Below are positions 1 through 45,701 of a DNA stretch of 64,000 nt, piece by piece. The notes under the pieces are model-generated. The model was given only the letters and a program-made list of their open reading frames with translations. It ran no database searches and was not told the origin of the DNA. Made by a program: the position numbers and the translations under genes. Source of the DNA: Caprimulgus europaeus. Lineage: Eukaryota > Chordata > Aves > Caprimulgiformes > Caprimulgidae. Each line of letters opens with the position of its first letter. Position 1 is the first letter of the stretch. The stretch spans positions 41,336,037 to 41,400,036 of the forward strand of contig OU015525.1 of assembly GCA_907165065.1 (NCBI GenBank), written 5' to 3'.

Positions 1-1105
1 CTGGAGAATCTCTTTAGAACAAGGCAGAACCCCTAAGTAAATTGGGTTGAGCATTCCCTGTAATGCTGCTTCTTGCAGTGTAAGGGGATGCAGGTGAGAG
101 CAAGAGCCTTGCCCTCCCTGTGGCGACACTAGGTGGTGCAGCCTTCCTGTGGAACATGGAACAGTTCCTCTTCTGGGAATGTCCTGGCCAGGACTTTTGT
201 TCTGTGTTTGGCTGTGCAAACGCGGTGATCACTCTGACATGTCTCTAACCAGGCTGGGGCTGTAGCACTTGAGCCAGTGCTGTTTTCATGTTTCAAACTA
301 TTTCTGTTAAATAGAGGCCACCTTGCTCCAGCAGTTCTAGAGGCCTTATAGTCCCTCCAGGGTACAACTTCTAAAATATTATTTTACTACCACACAAACT
401 ATCCTAGCTATTAAAAAATATTTTGGTGAAGTGATACAATACACGGAGTGTTGATCCCTTGAATAAGAAAGCTGTTGCATACAAATTGATCAAAGAACAG
501 CAATACTCAAACAGAAGTTAAAAAAACCCCACAACCTAAAACCAAGCAAATGCTGGAAACTTTCTATACCATTTCAAATTATCTAGTGCTACACCTTGAC
601 AGTCTGTCACTTGTCTTGAGTGTACATTAGCAAGTTTATGTAACACTAACTATAACCTCTTATTACCTGAACAATTGCTGTTTCCATGTTCCCTCCTACT
701 TCCCAGAGCTCTTTAGCTGGTTACAGGAAATGCTTTGAAAGACAAGGTTACATGATTTTAAGATATTTTTTTTTTCCTTACATTAAAATGAAGCACTGAC
801 CAGTTCTTAAATGTATTGTTTTTCAAAGAGTTGCAATGGACTATGTTGCTATTACATTAATGACTTTTGAGAAGCTGTTTTAAAGGCCAGATGAGGACTG
901 ACTTCCTTTTTTTCCAAAAAGAAACCCTAACAAGGACAGAGAAATGGCTGGTGTGGTCCTTTTCAGCTTCTCAAAGCTGAATGGGTGTAAGGAAAGCAGA
1001 ATCCATTAATCTTGTTAGTGGTAATGAATAGATGTTCCCCTGTTCTATGTGAAGCTACTGCTCTGGAGAGAACATCAGCTGTTTGTTTTATCTCAAATTA
1101 CTGCC
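1..1105. other. Downstream intergenic DNA
   Basis: No coding exon, RNA gene or recognisable repeat was seen. In mammals RPS20 and MOS lie beyond the 3' end of LYN; neither is visible here, so they would be outside the window if synteny holds. Confidence 0.5.
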
Positions 1106-1111
1106 ATACAA

Positions 1112-2556
1112 TTTGCTTCAGATTAAGTGTTTATTAAAATTAAAAATCACCATACAATAGAAACTATTTACATATTTAACTAATAGTCTGCTTAAACTGC
1201 ACAGTTTGACTGAAGGAAGCCAATGGAAAAGAAAAGCAATTAACATTTATGCTGTTGAACTCCAACTGCAAGCACACTGAAGCTTTATCAGAAGGGTTTT
1301 AAGCTTCTGCAAGTACCACTGCCTAAATAATTGGGCTGAGAGGTGGCAACTGGGTTTCAGTTGTAAGAACCAGTGTCACTTTGGGGGGAAAAAAGAAAGT
1401 AATCTGTGCTGCTGTTACATTGCAACTGCACTAGCTCCACTCTTTTGGGAAGTAATTTGATAGAAAAGTTCAACAGGTAGAACTTAGCAAACTGCATTCA
1501 CCTTTATGAATTAAATACCGAGCAACAAACCTATAGTGTCACTGCAATGTAACTTGATACCCTATTGCGTATTTCCACAAATTATTTTTGCTAGGGCTAG
1601 TTTTAGCTTTAAAACAGATCAGAGGTTAGTTGATTAAAGCAGCAAAAACATAAGGAATATTCTTGATTAATCACAGAGGATTAAAAATTATGATTAAAAT
1701 ATTTTCACTGGTAACAGTCTCAATGACTGCAATGAAAGTATTCACTTCCTTCAAAATCCTGTGCTTTTCCATGGACTTCAGAGGATGACTTTGGCCTTGT
1801 GGGATAGTGAAGGCTGAAGACAGAGCTAGGTGTGCTGCTGCTTCTGCTGTCATGTGTGGTCATATTGCACTTCTGCATCTGTGATGGCTCTGCGATGCTT
1901 TGAAGATTATTTTAAATTTGATGTGAGTAATGCAGCAGTAAACCAGAATCATCTTCAGTGTAAATAATTACATACATAAACCTTCCTTAATGGAAACCAT
2001 GACACTGTTTAGAAAGTCTTACAAGAGGTGCCAGTTCTCCACCTACTAATGTGAAACAGCAAGGATATAAAAATAATTTTCACAATATGCTGTATTTCAA
2101 AAAAAGATGATTTAAGAACAACACCATGTCTTAAAGCTGTAAGTTCTTCTCCATGGCTTTTTCTTTTGAAAAAAACAGCTGTTCATGCATCTTCTCACCT
2201 CTTTTATAAAGAGGTATGTATTCCATGACTTAGATCCTAAGGCGGTATTGGCAAACTGCAGTGGTGCATGATCACTTTCCTTCCTTCTCCCTCCCCACCC
2301 TAAAAGGACTGCTGGGTTTGAGATGTTTCTGCAGGTGCAAAACAGAGCATTTTTAAGGAGAACTTCAATCTTTAGAGGAACTGTTTTAACCAAATAAAAA
2401 CATTATTATTTCTCTGCAGAATTGCTCTTTCCTTCAGCATTTCATCTTCCACACTCGGTTAAGACATCCAAACTCATGAAGTAACTGGTTTGAGCAGTCT
2501 GTCCAAGTAATAGTCTGTGCCAATGATCCATGTCAATAGAAAAAGTGTTCTTTGTT
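1112..2556 (-). other. LYN: LYN 3' UTR (end inferred)
   Basis: Sequence after the stop codon has no further coding similarity and is AT-rich. The first good poly(A) signal on the minus strand lies at 1135-1130, so the UTR would be about 1.45 kb. No strong AU-rich element cluster was noticed. The true cleavage position needs transcript data. Confidence 0.55.
1130..1135 (-). terminator. Poly(A) signal AATAAA for LYN
   Basis: The minus strand reads TTTTAATAAACACTTAATC. This is the only canonical hexamer I found between the stop codon and the window edge on that strand. Cleavage would fall roughly 10-25 nt further, near 1105-1120. Confidence 0.5.
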
Positions 2557-34278
<31,722 letters not shown>

Positions 34279-36973
34279 TCATACACAACAGTTCATGGCG
34301 AGAGCACACGCTGAAAGCTCTTTTCTGCTACAAAGGAAAAAAAAAAATTACTTCTTGTCTCTGTCCACAGATGAAGTAAATATTTCAAAAGTTATTTACC
34401 ATTTCAATATTTTCAGATTTGTCATCTTTCCTCCCCAATCCCCAACACCTCCTGAAGCCCCTTACATCTTTCTGACACTTTTGTGAGCTTCATAATAGAC
34501 GTAAGAAAAATATAATTACTGAAGTGACAACTTATTTCTGTATTTTTTAGAGAAAAACCTGCTTTGGAAGATGTAGGAAAATATTCTAATTGAAATTATC
34601 AGAACTGCAGCTGGAGTTAGCAACACCTGTATGTCTCCATTTTGCATATGCCAGTCTAACAGGCAGCTCCATGTGATTCAAATCCCCATCTCACATGAGG
34701 CTGATGACTTGTGCAGTCCCACCTCCATGGCAGATATGCTGCTAGTGTGACCTTCAGTAATGTATCTCCTTGTTCAAACAGGCCTCTTACAGTGGTCTGA
34801 AGTAGCCGATGTGTGTATCAGTGACAGCAAACCACCACACAAGTATTCATTCTTCAATACAATTCAGAAGGTTAATCCTCCTCTCAGAATGCACATCTAT
34901 GCTACATCAGGTGAGATACAGCTGTTAGCATCTCCCTGACTGCAACCTGACTGCTAATCCCATGATGTAATTACATAGTACTGCAGCAATTACATATACA
35001 TTATCTCTATATTCCTCCTTCAAAGGAGAGTAATTATACTTACTCTTCAAAGAAACCACCCTGAAAGCTTTTCAAACCTCTCCTTCCTTCCGCTTTCCCC
35101 CCGTTCAGTTCAGTGCTCTAATGCTAGGTTCACAGTCACATTTTCCCTTGCAGGCACCCACTCTTACTCTCCTCCTGCCCTAATTAATCTTTAAAGCCAG
35201 TTCTTTGAAGAACAATGTAAAACCTAAAATAAGAGCTTGGTGCATATACAGGCTCAAGTAAACCAGCACTGACTAAAACCCAGCTGGAGAAGCTAAAGCA
35301 GATTGTAACACCCTATACTACATCTCAACTTCACCTTCATCTCTAGGATAGGAAAGGTCATCACAATAAACAGTTGAAGTAGTAGAGATGTCCCACTTAC
35401 AGACACAATGGCTTTGGTGGTTTGGCACCTTACACACCCTATCCCTGTAAGGAGGAAAATTAGCCAGATTGGCTTGGGTCTGTATTAAGACTTGTACTTT
35501 TTTAACAGTACTGATAAAAATCATAAACTTAACGGACTAGAACAATAAGCCAAGGCCACAAGCACTGCCTCATGGCAGGTCTCAGCTTCCCACATTGCCT
35601 TCATTTAATGTCCCACATTACGGTAGATGCATTGCCCTACCCCTTGGCTCAACTTTCTTCTAAACATGAAAGGAGGGCATCTCCTCTCCCACCATTTCTG
35701 CAAATCATCTGTCACCTCTTGACAACAAATCTGGGGTGTCCACGAGATTCCAGGAGTGATATAATGAACTGTGATACTGGTTTAAAAGCAACATGAGAAC
35801 TCATTGCTCCCTTTCTTGTCTTCTCTTGAGTTAAAAAGAAAAGGAATCATATGGAAAATGAATAGGCATTGACCAAGCATCACCATCCCACAGAGGCAGA
35901 GAGTACAGTTTCCTCTTCTTGTGTGTCAACATTTTGATGTTCCCACACTCATCTGAAGGCACTGGGGGGCACCTTCAGCCAGGATCTCCCCTCAGAAGTG
36001 AATATCTTTAATGCTTAATTTTAGTTCGTGAGAACACCCATTGGGAGATTTTTCCAAATTCTCAGCTCCACATGGGTTAGAACAATGGTTGTTTTGAAAT
36101 ACTAAGAAGGATTTAAAAAAAAAAAAAATTTATATATAATTATGCATATATGGATGACTCTTGTTCTATAGCTAAATGGTTCATAGGAAATTTCTGGATA
36201 CCCACAGTCAGGCTGGAGTTTGCATGCTCACCCCAGACAACAGGAAGCCCAGTGTTTAATTACCTGCTGTATCTGCAAGATCAGATATTTATTCACCTAA
36301 GGGCTAACCTTTTTGTTCTTGAATAATTCTGCTTCTAGAGAACAAACAGCTAAAGTGGAGACATAAGGTAATTTGATCTAAGTCATCAGCCAAAAATCCC
36401 TTTCCCTACTGCTGTCAGAAACCTGAAGATATCTTTAGAGACTACAGCTTGCCCAGTGCTGGTGTAACCTCAGAGAAAAGTATTTTTACTCAGATTTTTT
36501 TCTGCAGCTTAAAGCACATGAACAGCTGTAACGTAAGCCTGCTGTGAGGTTGTGCTGGGAAGCTCAAGGTGAGCATTTGTTCGTGACAGAAACAACAACG
36601 GATCAGTAACGCCAACGTGCAGGTGCTCTGTAATCCCACACAAGTCTACTCGGTGTCATGTGAAATCACAGAAATACAGTACGTGAGATGACACATGTGA
36701 TGGCAGCAAAGAGAAGATCCTGAGCCTTATCATGAAGCACTGTTTTGGTTTGGGGTTTTTTTGGTTTGTTTTTTTTTTTTTTTTCCTCATGAAGATGAAA
36801 GCCAGTAGTCCTCCCAGGACTTAGCTAGACTACATTAGCAAATAGCCCCAACAGTTGGTGCTGAAGCCCATACCTGCTTCAAGGGGGGTTATTGCCTCAT
36901 TCACTCCAGTATAGCCTCAAAGACTGAACATTCAGTAGGAGCACGACCATAGCAAGGGTTTATTTAAAGGCAA

Positions 36974-37100
36974 TCACAGAATGGAATAGGTTGGAAGGGA
37001 CCTTAAAGATCGTCTAGTCCCAACCCCCCTCCCATGAGAAGGGACACCTCCCACTAGACCAGGCCACTCAAAGCCTCGTCCAACCTGGCCTTGCACTGCA
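36974..37100 (-). mobile_element. CR1 LINE, short 3' fragment
   Basis: TCACAGAATGGAATAGG, GGAAGGGACCTTAAAGATC and GTCCAACCTGGCCTTG are CR1 3' blocks, read on the minus strand. It is the only CR1 I found in the 21-kb first intron. Confidence 0.9.
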
Positions 37101-39365
37101 TCTTCCTAAAGCAGTCTCGTTCTTGCACTCTCACTCTGCTCCATAACACGAACTACAGCCTAGAAAGTAGGAGCAGCTGCTTCAGGAACAGGATCCTGAT
37201 CTAATTAAAATGCTAATGTAGACACATCCTGAAACTTCCAGTTTCTTTTTAAAACAAGTCTCTTAAATCTTGCAAAAGAAACATGAAAAATATGCAAGAA
37301 AAAATCCCAAACATTTATTACTTAATATATAGCAATATAATTAAGTATATGATACATACTATAATATTTAATTTTCTGAGCTAATGTTACTTCTAAACAA
37401 GCATAGGCTGATGATGGAGACAAAGCATAATCAAAGTTGAAAAATTGTTTTCAAGCACTAGAAACTGTATCAGTGAGCACATGTTCTTTCGATACTGTGA
37501 AATTAAAGATTTTTTGAACTCTTCAAAGGCCACAAAACCTTATACATCTATTCATGCTAGCTCTCTGTGTGCACTGGGTTCTGGACTGCACATTTAAAAT
37601 TCCATAGGATCAGTCCTACACCCAGAGCTCTCTTGGTTTCAACAGCTTCTGCTCAGTTCATCTGCAATGCCAGATGTATTTGTTTCCAGCACAGTACTAT
37701 ACATTTTTACTGAAACCTGACCTGGGTCTTTCCCAGGGTTTTGAGAGTGGTATCAAAGTAAAGACTCATAGGGCCAGCAGGCAGTGACACGTGACTTTCA
37801 ATCAACACATTAAACAGTGGATTTCAAAATACAGAATGCTACATAATTATCAACGTTAACGTCACATTCAAGCCATACAAAAAAGCTTTGAAATACAAAA
37901 TGTGCATGCAGCATACATCTTTCTGAGTTTATAGAGTAGTCATAAGGAAAATCTGAAGGGGGGAAGTTCATTCAGGCATAAAGAAAGTATTTCACTCAGT
38001 GTAAAATATTTATTTGCATAGGTTTCTGTTGCCGTATCACAATGAGCATCAAGAAAGTGTTTTGTGCAGATATAAAGATAAAAGTAATATGGTAAGCAAA
38101 GAGTGCACCATCATGATAAATTAAACTATGTTATTGTTTGTCAGAGATAAAAATACTTTAGAGATCAGAGGAAATGCTGTCAGTCCCTACTCAGATGTTT
38201 CCCGTTCCAACAGCTTTGCAATATAGGAGATACTACTTTTCATCCATGCTTTTGATTTATTGTCCTGTCCACATCTCTAGACATGAAAGATAAACATTTA
38301 ATTAAAAGAAACCCTGTATAACATAGCTGCTAACTTTTATAAACACATATCAAAAAAGTTTCATCTTCTGTTTTAACAAAAAGCACATTGTGTTTCATGG
38401 CTAGAAGGTAAAGATGGGTACTTGAGTTCTGCAGCCTGGTGACAAGAACCTATGTTCAGGTATCCTTCACAAAGCCCCAAGAGTATCCATAAGAACCATC
38501 ACACAGAGCCTCTGCAGCAGGTTGTTCCACAGACACCAACTTTGACGTCTGAAGAGGCATTTGCCCTGAATTTTCCCTCAGAATCCTGTTTCATCTTGCT
38601 ACAGCAGCACGTGGGCCTTAATTTCAAAACGGATTATGGGGGGCTAGTGCAACATTTTTCCAGGGTTAAAAGCTGCTGTCTGTCCCCAAAACACTGTTGC
38701 TTTATCTGCCTTTTGCTATATTACCAGCAGAGTGATGTGTTTAAGTCAGAATACTTCCTACTGCACACAGTCAGGGTTTGTGTGACCATCACCCGTCCAT
38801 CCACCATCAGCAGCATTTGAGGTTTCATTTCCTCCCAGTGCTTTTCCTTTGCATCATCTACACAGGCAGTCTCGTTTTTTGTTTCGTTCATGGTCACAAT
38901 GATTCTCTTCCTTGTGATCCTGTTACACACAGTATTTATGGTGCACATTAGAAACAATTTCCTAAAAATCCACCAGACATGTCTGGGCTTTTCTTGAGTG
39001 AAGTCATGTCTTCATGATAATGATACTCAAATTCTCCCAGATTTTTTGATAGCTTAGAGCAACTTTATTTTAATCTTTTCAGAAAATGCTGCTTTAAAAA
39101 AATAGGGTTTTTTGGCTTTTCCAATAAAAAAGTTACCTTTAAAAATAATTAGAACTATAAGTACAAACAACCCCGTTTTATCAAGTAAGTATCTGTTGTT
39201 CAAAAGGGCAGTAAATGTATATAAACACCAATTCTGTGGATGGCTTAGGCTTTTAACAGATATATACACATGCATTGTAACAGATACATAAATAAAATAA
39301 ATTTGTATTCAGTTACAAGGTTTATAAGCAGTAAATTCTTAATTTAATCAAAAAATTTTCATATG

Positions 39366-39384
39366 CATATATATATATATATAT
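39366..39384 (+). repeat. (AT)n microsatellite
   Basis: Roughly nine AT units in intron 1, in an AT-rich neighbourhood. Confidence 0.9.
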
Positions 39385-42300
39385 GTGATATTCCTTAGCA
39401 GTGCAAATAAGATAGAGACAGTGCATTAAGAAGTATAAAGAAAAAAGAAAAATCAAGACCCCCAAATTATTCTCAGTCTTGAACATTGCTCTATATTTAA
39501 GCTACTGAATCAAAGAAGCTGCAGCAATTGTTTACACCTACATATTAAACCCCCCCCCCCCGGTTTTAAACTAGGAGGTTTAAAGCAGCTTAGAGAGCAA
39601 AGGGGGAAACAGTTTTAATTTTTAACTTTTTAACATCCCTTTCAAAAATTGAAAAGCATAGCTTTTCCCTCCTCTGTTTTAGCCATTTCTCAGTTTCATT
39701 CTGTTTTATTTGAGCGTGGCCTTTACTGCCAGCTGGTTTGCTGCTTCTTCATAAGTTATAAAGCCAGAGGTAACACGTTGATGCCTTCACCATATCTCCT
39801 GAATAATTGAGAATGTGAGACTTCTCTGCATTACCCTCAAGGTCAAGGCAGAAATGCCTTGAAAAACAAACTCAGAGTGATCATCCTGGATCTAAAACTG
39901 CTGGGGAAGAAGCATCATAAGCTCATTCTGCCTAAGGACACAAACACCTGCTTTCTCAGTACCCTCACCCAATTTTCTACATCACTTCAATCAACTGCTC
40001 ATTTCCCATTCCATGAAAAAAATGGGAAAAAACCCTTAAATTTAAGGAATTAATTTCTGTTAACCTTTATTGCTGACTGCCTCTCTATGTTGACCTGCTT
40101 GCACATCATCTGTGGTACCTGAGCATTGCAAAGATCTTCTATAGCTCTGTTACTGGGATTATGAGGAGGTAGATCTCCGAGAAGCCTGGGAAACCTGGGT
40201 TCATTTCTGACCCATCATCACATACTGCAGAATGGCAAAGTATCACCAAGGAACACAGAGGAGGAGTTTAATTCAAGGTGGTAGGGCCCAGAAAAGCCTC
40301 ATCTGTACTGCTCTATACATATTTGTGCCAGTGAAGATGTGCTACTAGGCCAGAGTGAGAATAAGAGTGACAAAAATAAATTATCTGTGGTTGGGAGCAA
40401 TGTGAAGGAATTAAACTGGAGAACAACTGAACAGAAGTGGATTCTTATTCCTTGCCTTTCTCAAAAATGATCAGTTGTGGTTTTGTTCAGCCTTGTTTTT
40501 ATACCTGCAATTCATCATATGTATATAAATATAAAATATGCATATATTTTATTAATATAATATAGAAAATATAATGTTATATATCTATATACACACATTT
40601 AAATATTACTGTAAGTCCTGACTGCCTGGTAACTTTCACCAAACTAGACTCTTGCAAACACAGAAATCCTGGGTCAGCTTTCAGCTTGGGCTTGTTTTAC
40701 TTCCTACATCTTGTTTCTGTACTGGAGACCAACCCAGGGAACTTGAGCAACTCAGTTCTTCCCTTGTCTTTCCGCTGAAACAGTTATGTATTTCTCAGTC
40801 ACTGCCCACCTCATGTATTTTAATATCTTTTTAAAATCCAGTTTATTTCTACAGGTCTGGATTACATCGTCTCTATGCCTCTCAAACTGATTCTATCCCT
40901 TATGTGATATACATATACATGGGCAGAAATATATATACACACAGGCACAAAGCACCATGTGCTCCCTGCAATGCACGCAAAAAGGAGCATGGATAGCCTA
41001 AATCTAGTCAGTGTTTAGCTATGGCATTCTTGCCCAATGTAGAGTCTCTTTGTTCCTACGATGCAAGAAGCAGTAGTCCAGCTGACAACATTTTCTAAAA
41101 AGGAGAAAAATTGGGGAGTTCTTTAACTGTTTCAATGACCTTTTTGGAAAAAGGTGAGAAAAAACTAAAATAACATTCTGACATGCATATCTGTATCAAC
41201 AGACAAAGAAGACAAACAAGTTAATCCCCAGTGTAACCATCAAAACTCAAATATTACTGTAGGGGAAAAGTATGCAATAAACACATTACTGTGAGACTTC
41301 CTCAGACTTACTCTCCTGTAAATCAAAACCTCAAATTTTCCAAGGGTGCACTTCTATCACAGCAAGATAACAGAGCTATCTAGTTTAACACCCACGATTA
41401 GAGCACAGGACTAAAAATTACTTTCTGGGAAAGGCAGACCTTTCTGAGCTGCACAATCACTTTGTTGTGCTCCAGTTTTAGAGAGGTTAATGGGTGGTGG
41501 CAGGGAAGAGCAAAATATTATTGCTGAAAGGTTTCAGAACCTCACTCCACTTGGCTTAGAAGCTGTATCTTAATTCCCAGTCTTAAGCACATTTTGGGAA
41601 CAATAATGGCATTTAGCCCTTCATCCTCTTGGGTGATTAGGAAGAAGTTACATCTCTTTCAGCTTCTTCTCTAGGCTTTAAAGAACAAGCCCGCTCAGTC
41701 TTTTCCATTTTCACTGGTTATCGTAGGAGCGCTTCTCCACATCTGTTTCAGTTTGAACCCATCTCTCTAAAGGGCAGGAGGCTGGAGTGAGTAAAATATT
41801 CCAAGATGACTTTCAGCAGTGCCTTGCAAGAAATAGTATTTCTATGTCTTCCATCTACCTTACCCCAAAAATTCTAGTGATTAATTTATTATTTTCACGC
41901 TTTCATCAATCCCGCTAGCCTTTATAAACCTCTTGTGATCAGTTAAGGCAATCATGTTTGTTTCATTTTTCATAATGACAAACTGTTGTCACAGCAGATT
42001 TTCCTCTCGTATCTCCAGTGGCATGACCTTGCACTCTGATATTAAACTTCTCCCCATTATTTTGCCAGACTGTTCTTTCTGCACAATATTTTCAGCTGCC
42101 TGTGTGTCTCTAATATCTCCTAATATCACAAGACAACTCCTACTTTTTTGTTGCAAATGAAAGTATTAAAAAAAAAGTCTCAATGTAATGCTAATGTAGC
42201 ATTAGGCAACAGAGAGTGGTATTGCCAAGAGTTTGGGGAAGTGCAGCAGACAAGCACCACTACCCTCTTCTTCAGCTTCTTTCACAATTCCTTCCTTAGC

Positions 42301-42636
42301 AATTGTGACCAAGATAAATTCTGGTTTGTCCATGCTATCTCAGATGATTTTTTATGGTATTCCGATATCAGTTACAGAAATCATCACACTATGACCTTCA
42401 TGCTCTCCAACACTTATGTTTTACTGCAATTATAAATTCATCACATTTCTACTTCCTCTGCAACATTCAGCTTTAAGCCCTGCACCAGTTTTTCTGCTCC
42501 TCCTCTGCAGAGCCCAGATTCCCAACATTAGCCCACAAATACCTCAGTACGGCCAAGCCAACCTGGGTTGGCAGAAACCTTTCCAGAACTTATTACCAAG
42601 CTGACTACTGTTCCCATTAACAATCTTCACAGCCAT

Positions 42637-42684
42637 CCTTCCACCCATTGATGTCCTTCCACCCATTGATGTCCTTCCACCCAT
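42637..42684 (+). repeat. 18-bp tandem repeat
   Basis: Two perfect copies of CCTTCCACCCATTGATGT plus a third partial copy. Located in intron 1; no function is suggested. Confidence 0.9.
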
Positions 42685-44831
42685 TTTCCTTTCCCACATT
42701 GGCCTGCATATTGAAATAAGGGGTAGGACTATGCAACATTCACAATTCAACTCCACCTCCTAATCTAAAGGAGGTTTTTTAATAAAAATTTGATTTTGAA
42801 TAGGGGAAAATAGATGTACTGTCATCTGACTACAGTGGAACTGCCCCATATATTACATCATACAGCAAAAATCTCCCAACCGCTGACATACAAACAGGAA
42901 ACTTCTGATGAGATCAAATACCTGGTGTTGCTATATTGATGTTGTATTCATGTGTTTTATTGTACATATGTGACAAACCTTTTCTTCTATACAGCCCACC
43001 CCCCCTTTTTTTTTTAACTTACTAGTCCCGACATTTTAGCTATGTAATAACCAACGTTAATTAATGCATTGCTATACTAAATGGAAAATAAATGACAAGC
43101 TATCACACCTCAAACTTCCAGGCATGAAATGATCTAATACAGTTATACAGAAACCAGGTGTGGTCAGATGAGATTTGAGCATTATGCAGCTCCCTCCCCA
43201 GCCTTTGAAATAGGAGTGCTTTGGTAAAACTAGCTGTTCAGATAAACTATATTCAAATGATACTAATCCACAGTCCAACCTTTGTTTGTCTATCCTTTAA
43301 ATCTCTGGGCAGAGGATAAGTTTATTCAGTGCTCAGCTAAATGGTACATGACCTTTGCTGGAACTCATAAATGACAGCATAACATATATAATAAATATAA
43401 TCATAGTAGATGACACAAAAGGTAGTTCTAACAGGGGTGGAGGGCCTTGACCAAGAAAGAAGCATGTTAAATTTTTATATAAATCCACCACAGTTTTTGC
43501 CTAGAATTCTTAGAAGCTTGGTTTCACGCAGGAACTTTGGCAGTGGTAAAAACAAAAAAAAACCAAACAAACAAACAAAAAAATCAAGAAGAAACACTGA
43601 AAATAGCTAATGTCATTGTGCTAGTATAATAATGTTAGAATGCTTGTAAAAGGATGAAAAAAAAATTCTGAAAAAAACCATTACATTAAAATTAAGCATA
43701 TTATAATTTATACAAACTACTGACCCTTTTCCTTGTTTATTCAATTGAAGAAAAATACCAAAACACAAGAAAGTTAATCCACACAAGATAGTAATTTTGT
43801 TAACATTGCATAATAGACTCTATATATTATGAAAATGTTCCAGATTCATGTAGTCAGTATTTTTGGCACTGATTTTAAACCATGTCTTACATTAAGCTAA
43901 CATCTGTTTTCTGACCTTATAACACTCGCTTCATTTTATTACAATCATTTGCCTCAACTGCATCCTCTAGAATTTTGAATCAATATCAACAATGAATTAA
44001 TTCACTTTGCCAGCCCTCAGGCAACCACATCTTCCATTTCCTTAACTTTTTTCCATTGTACTATATCTTCTGAAGATAGGGGAATAGGTCAAATAACATC
44101 TTAATTTATCATAACAGAATAAATACTTCTATCAAATTCTTCAAAAGGATCATATGAAATGGAACAGAGCAAAACCATACCAACACATTAACCAACTTAA
44201 AAGGAAGATTCCCAAAATACTTTACAGACTTAAAAGTGTCATGCAAACTATAAGTAAAAATATAATTTTCTTTACTGGTAAAAAATCTCAGTACTGACAA
44301 ACAGCAGCTCCATATTACCAATTTCTCCATTTCCAGATGAAAATTTGGCCAAACCACTACTACACTGAAGAGGATCGACATTTTTCCTAAGCATTAGGAA
44401 GTGTCCCACTCCAGTTTGTAAACCCCAAGGACTACATCTACATTCCAAGCTGAGTGTATCTATGACTCACATACAACTTTTTCAGCTTTAAATTGACCAC
44501 TTTGGCCAATAATAGCAGTGTGATGAAGTTTCAGTAGTCTAATATTTATAGATGTCCCAGTCTACCAGTAGTGTCAGGATTCTTCTCCCCTCCCTTTTTA
44601 ATAAGTAGTGCAATCACTGAGGCATAGGAAAATGAGAAACTACACATAAAATGGATAAAGTTTTGGAGGGAGGTCCAGCAGTAACCCAAATGAACTCATC
44701 ATTATAATAAGTGATGCAACAGAAGGGCAGAAGGACAAGCTTCACAGTTTCTTTGGAGAACATAGATCTGGGGCCTGTCCTTCTTCACTCCTACCAGTAC
44801 CTACTTGGCTCCTTCCTCTCCCCTTCTCCTT

Positions 44832-44852
44832 CACACACACACACACACACAC
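44832..44852 (+). repeat. (CA)n microsatellite
   Basis: About ten CA units in LYN intron 1. Confidence 0.95.
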
Positions 44853-45679
44853 TTCGCCTCCCAAAACAAGGTGTAGATGAGAAATGCACAAGGGTTTCTA
44901 CATCATTCATACACATGGGGGTTTTACTCAGGTGTTGATTTCAACATACCCATCAACATACCTGAAACCAAAGGCACAGCCACACAAATTACACAGAGTG
45001 ACAAGTGGCCCTGCATGCGCTACTGTGTAGTACCCAGTGTCTGCATTTACTACATGATACATGAAAGAGAAATGAGAGTTAGCTTCTCCCTGTTCCAGTG
45101 AGCCTCAGAAGACAACATGGGATGATGAAGCGAATGGCTTGCTAACTTTCAGTGAGTTTAGGCAAGATTAAGGTGTCTCTTTCATATCATCACCAGGCTG
45201 TACTCCAACTTGCTCTTCAACTGAAATTTGTCACTCTGTCTGCCCCCTCCAGAAGGTGCATAGGAATATATATTTGCAGGTAGCAGCTGATAGTTGAAAC
45301 CTTCATCTCATTCAAGTAAGGCAGCCTAATGCTCAACCTCCACGTGCTCAGATGAATGTATTAACAGGGAATTTGTTAGGAAAAATCATTAATAGCTACT
45401 ATGACTAAGGGGAGAAGAAGGTTATTTATGAACGTGGCCTTCAACTAGTTAAAGATGCTGTTGGCAATAAGGAGTCTTTTGCAGATGTGATCTCTTGCTT
45501 TGAGATATGCCTGTAATTCAAACCCATTGCTATGCTGTAAACAGAACCCAAAGATCATGAAATTATCACAACATGTCAATGAAAACATGATGGAGGACAG
45601 CCAACAAGCCCTGATGAAGGTTTTGAGGGTGGTCTCATAGAAAGCATACCAGCTTTCCTTTGGGTGCATCTTTTTTTTT

Positions 45680-45701
45680 GTGTGTGTGTGTGTGTGTGTG
45701 T
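45680..45701 (+). repeat. (GT)n microsatellite
   Basis: About eleven GT units after a T run; complementary to the (CA)n tract 0.83 kb away. Confidence 0.95.

Noticed and set aside
1..1105. Search for RPS20 or MOS downstream of LYN
   Set aside because: No ribosomal protein or kinase reading frame was found in this stretch.
38452..38820. 122-codon plus-strand ORF in intron 1
   Set aside because: No known motif, no flanking splice signals of note, and overlapped by another open frame on the opposite strand.
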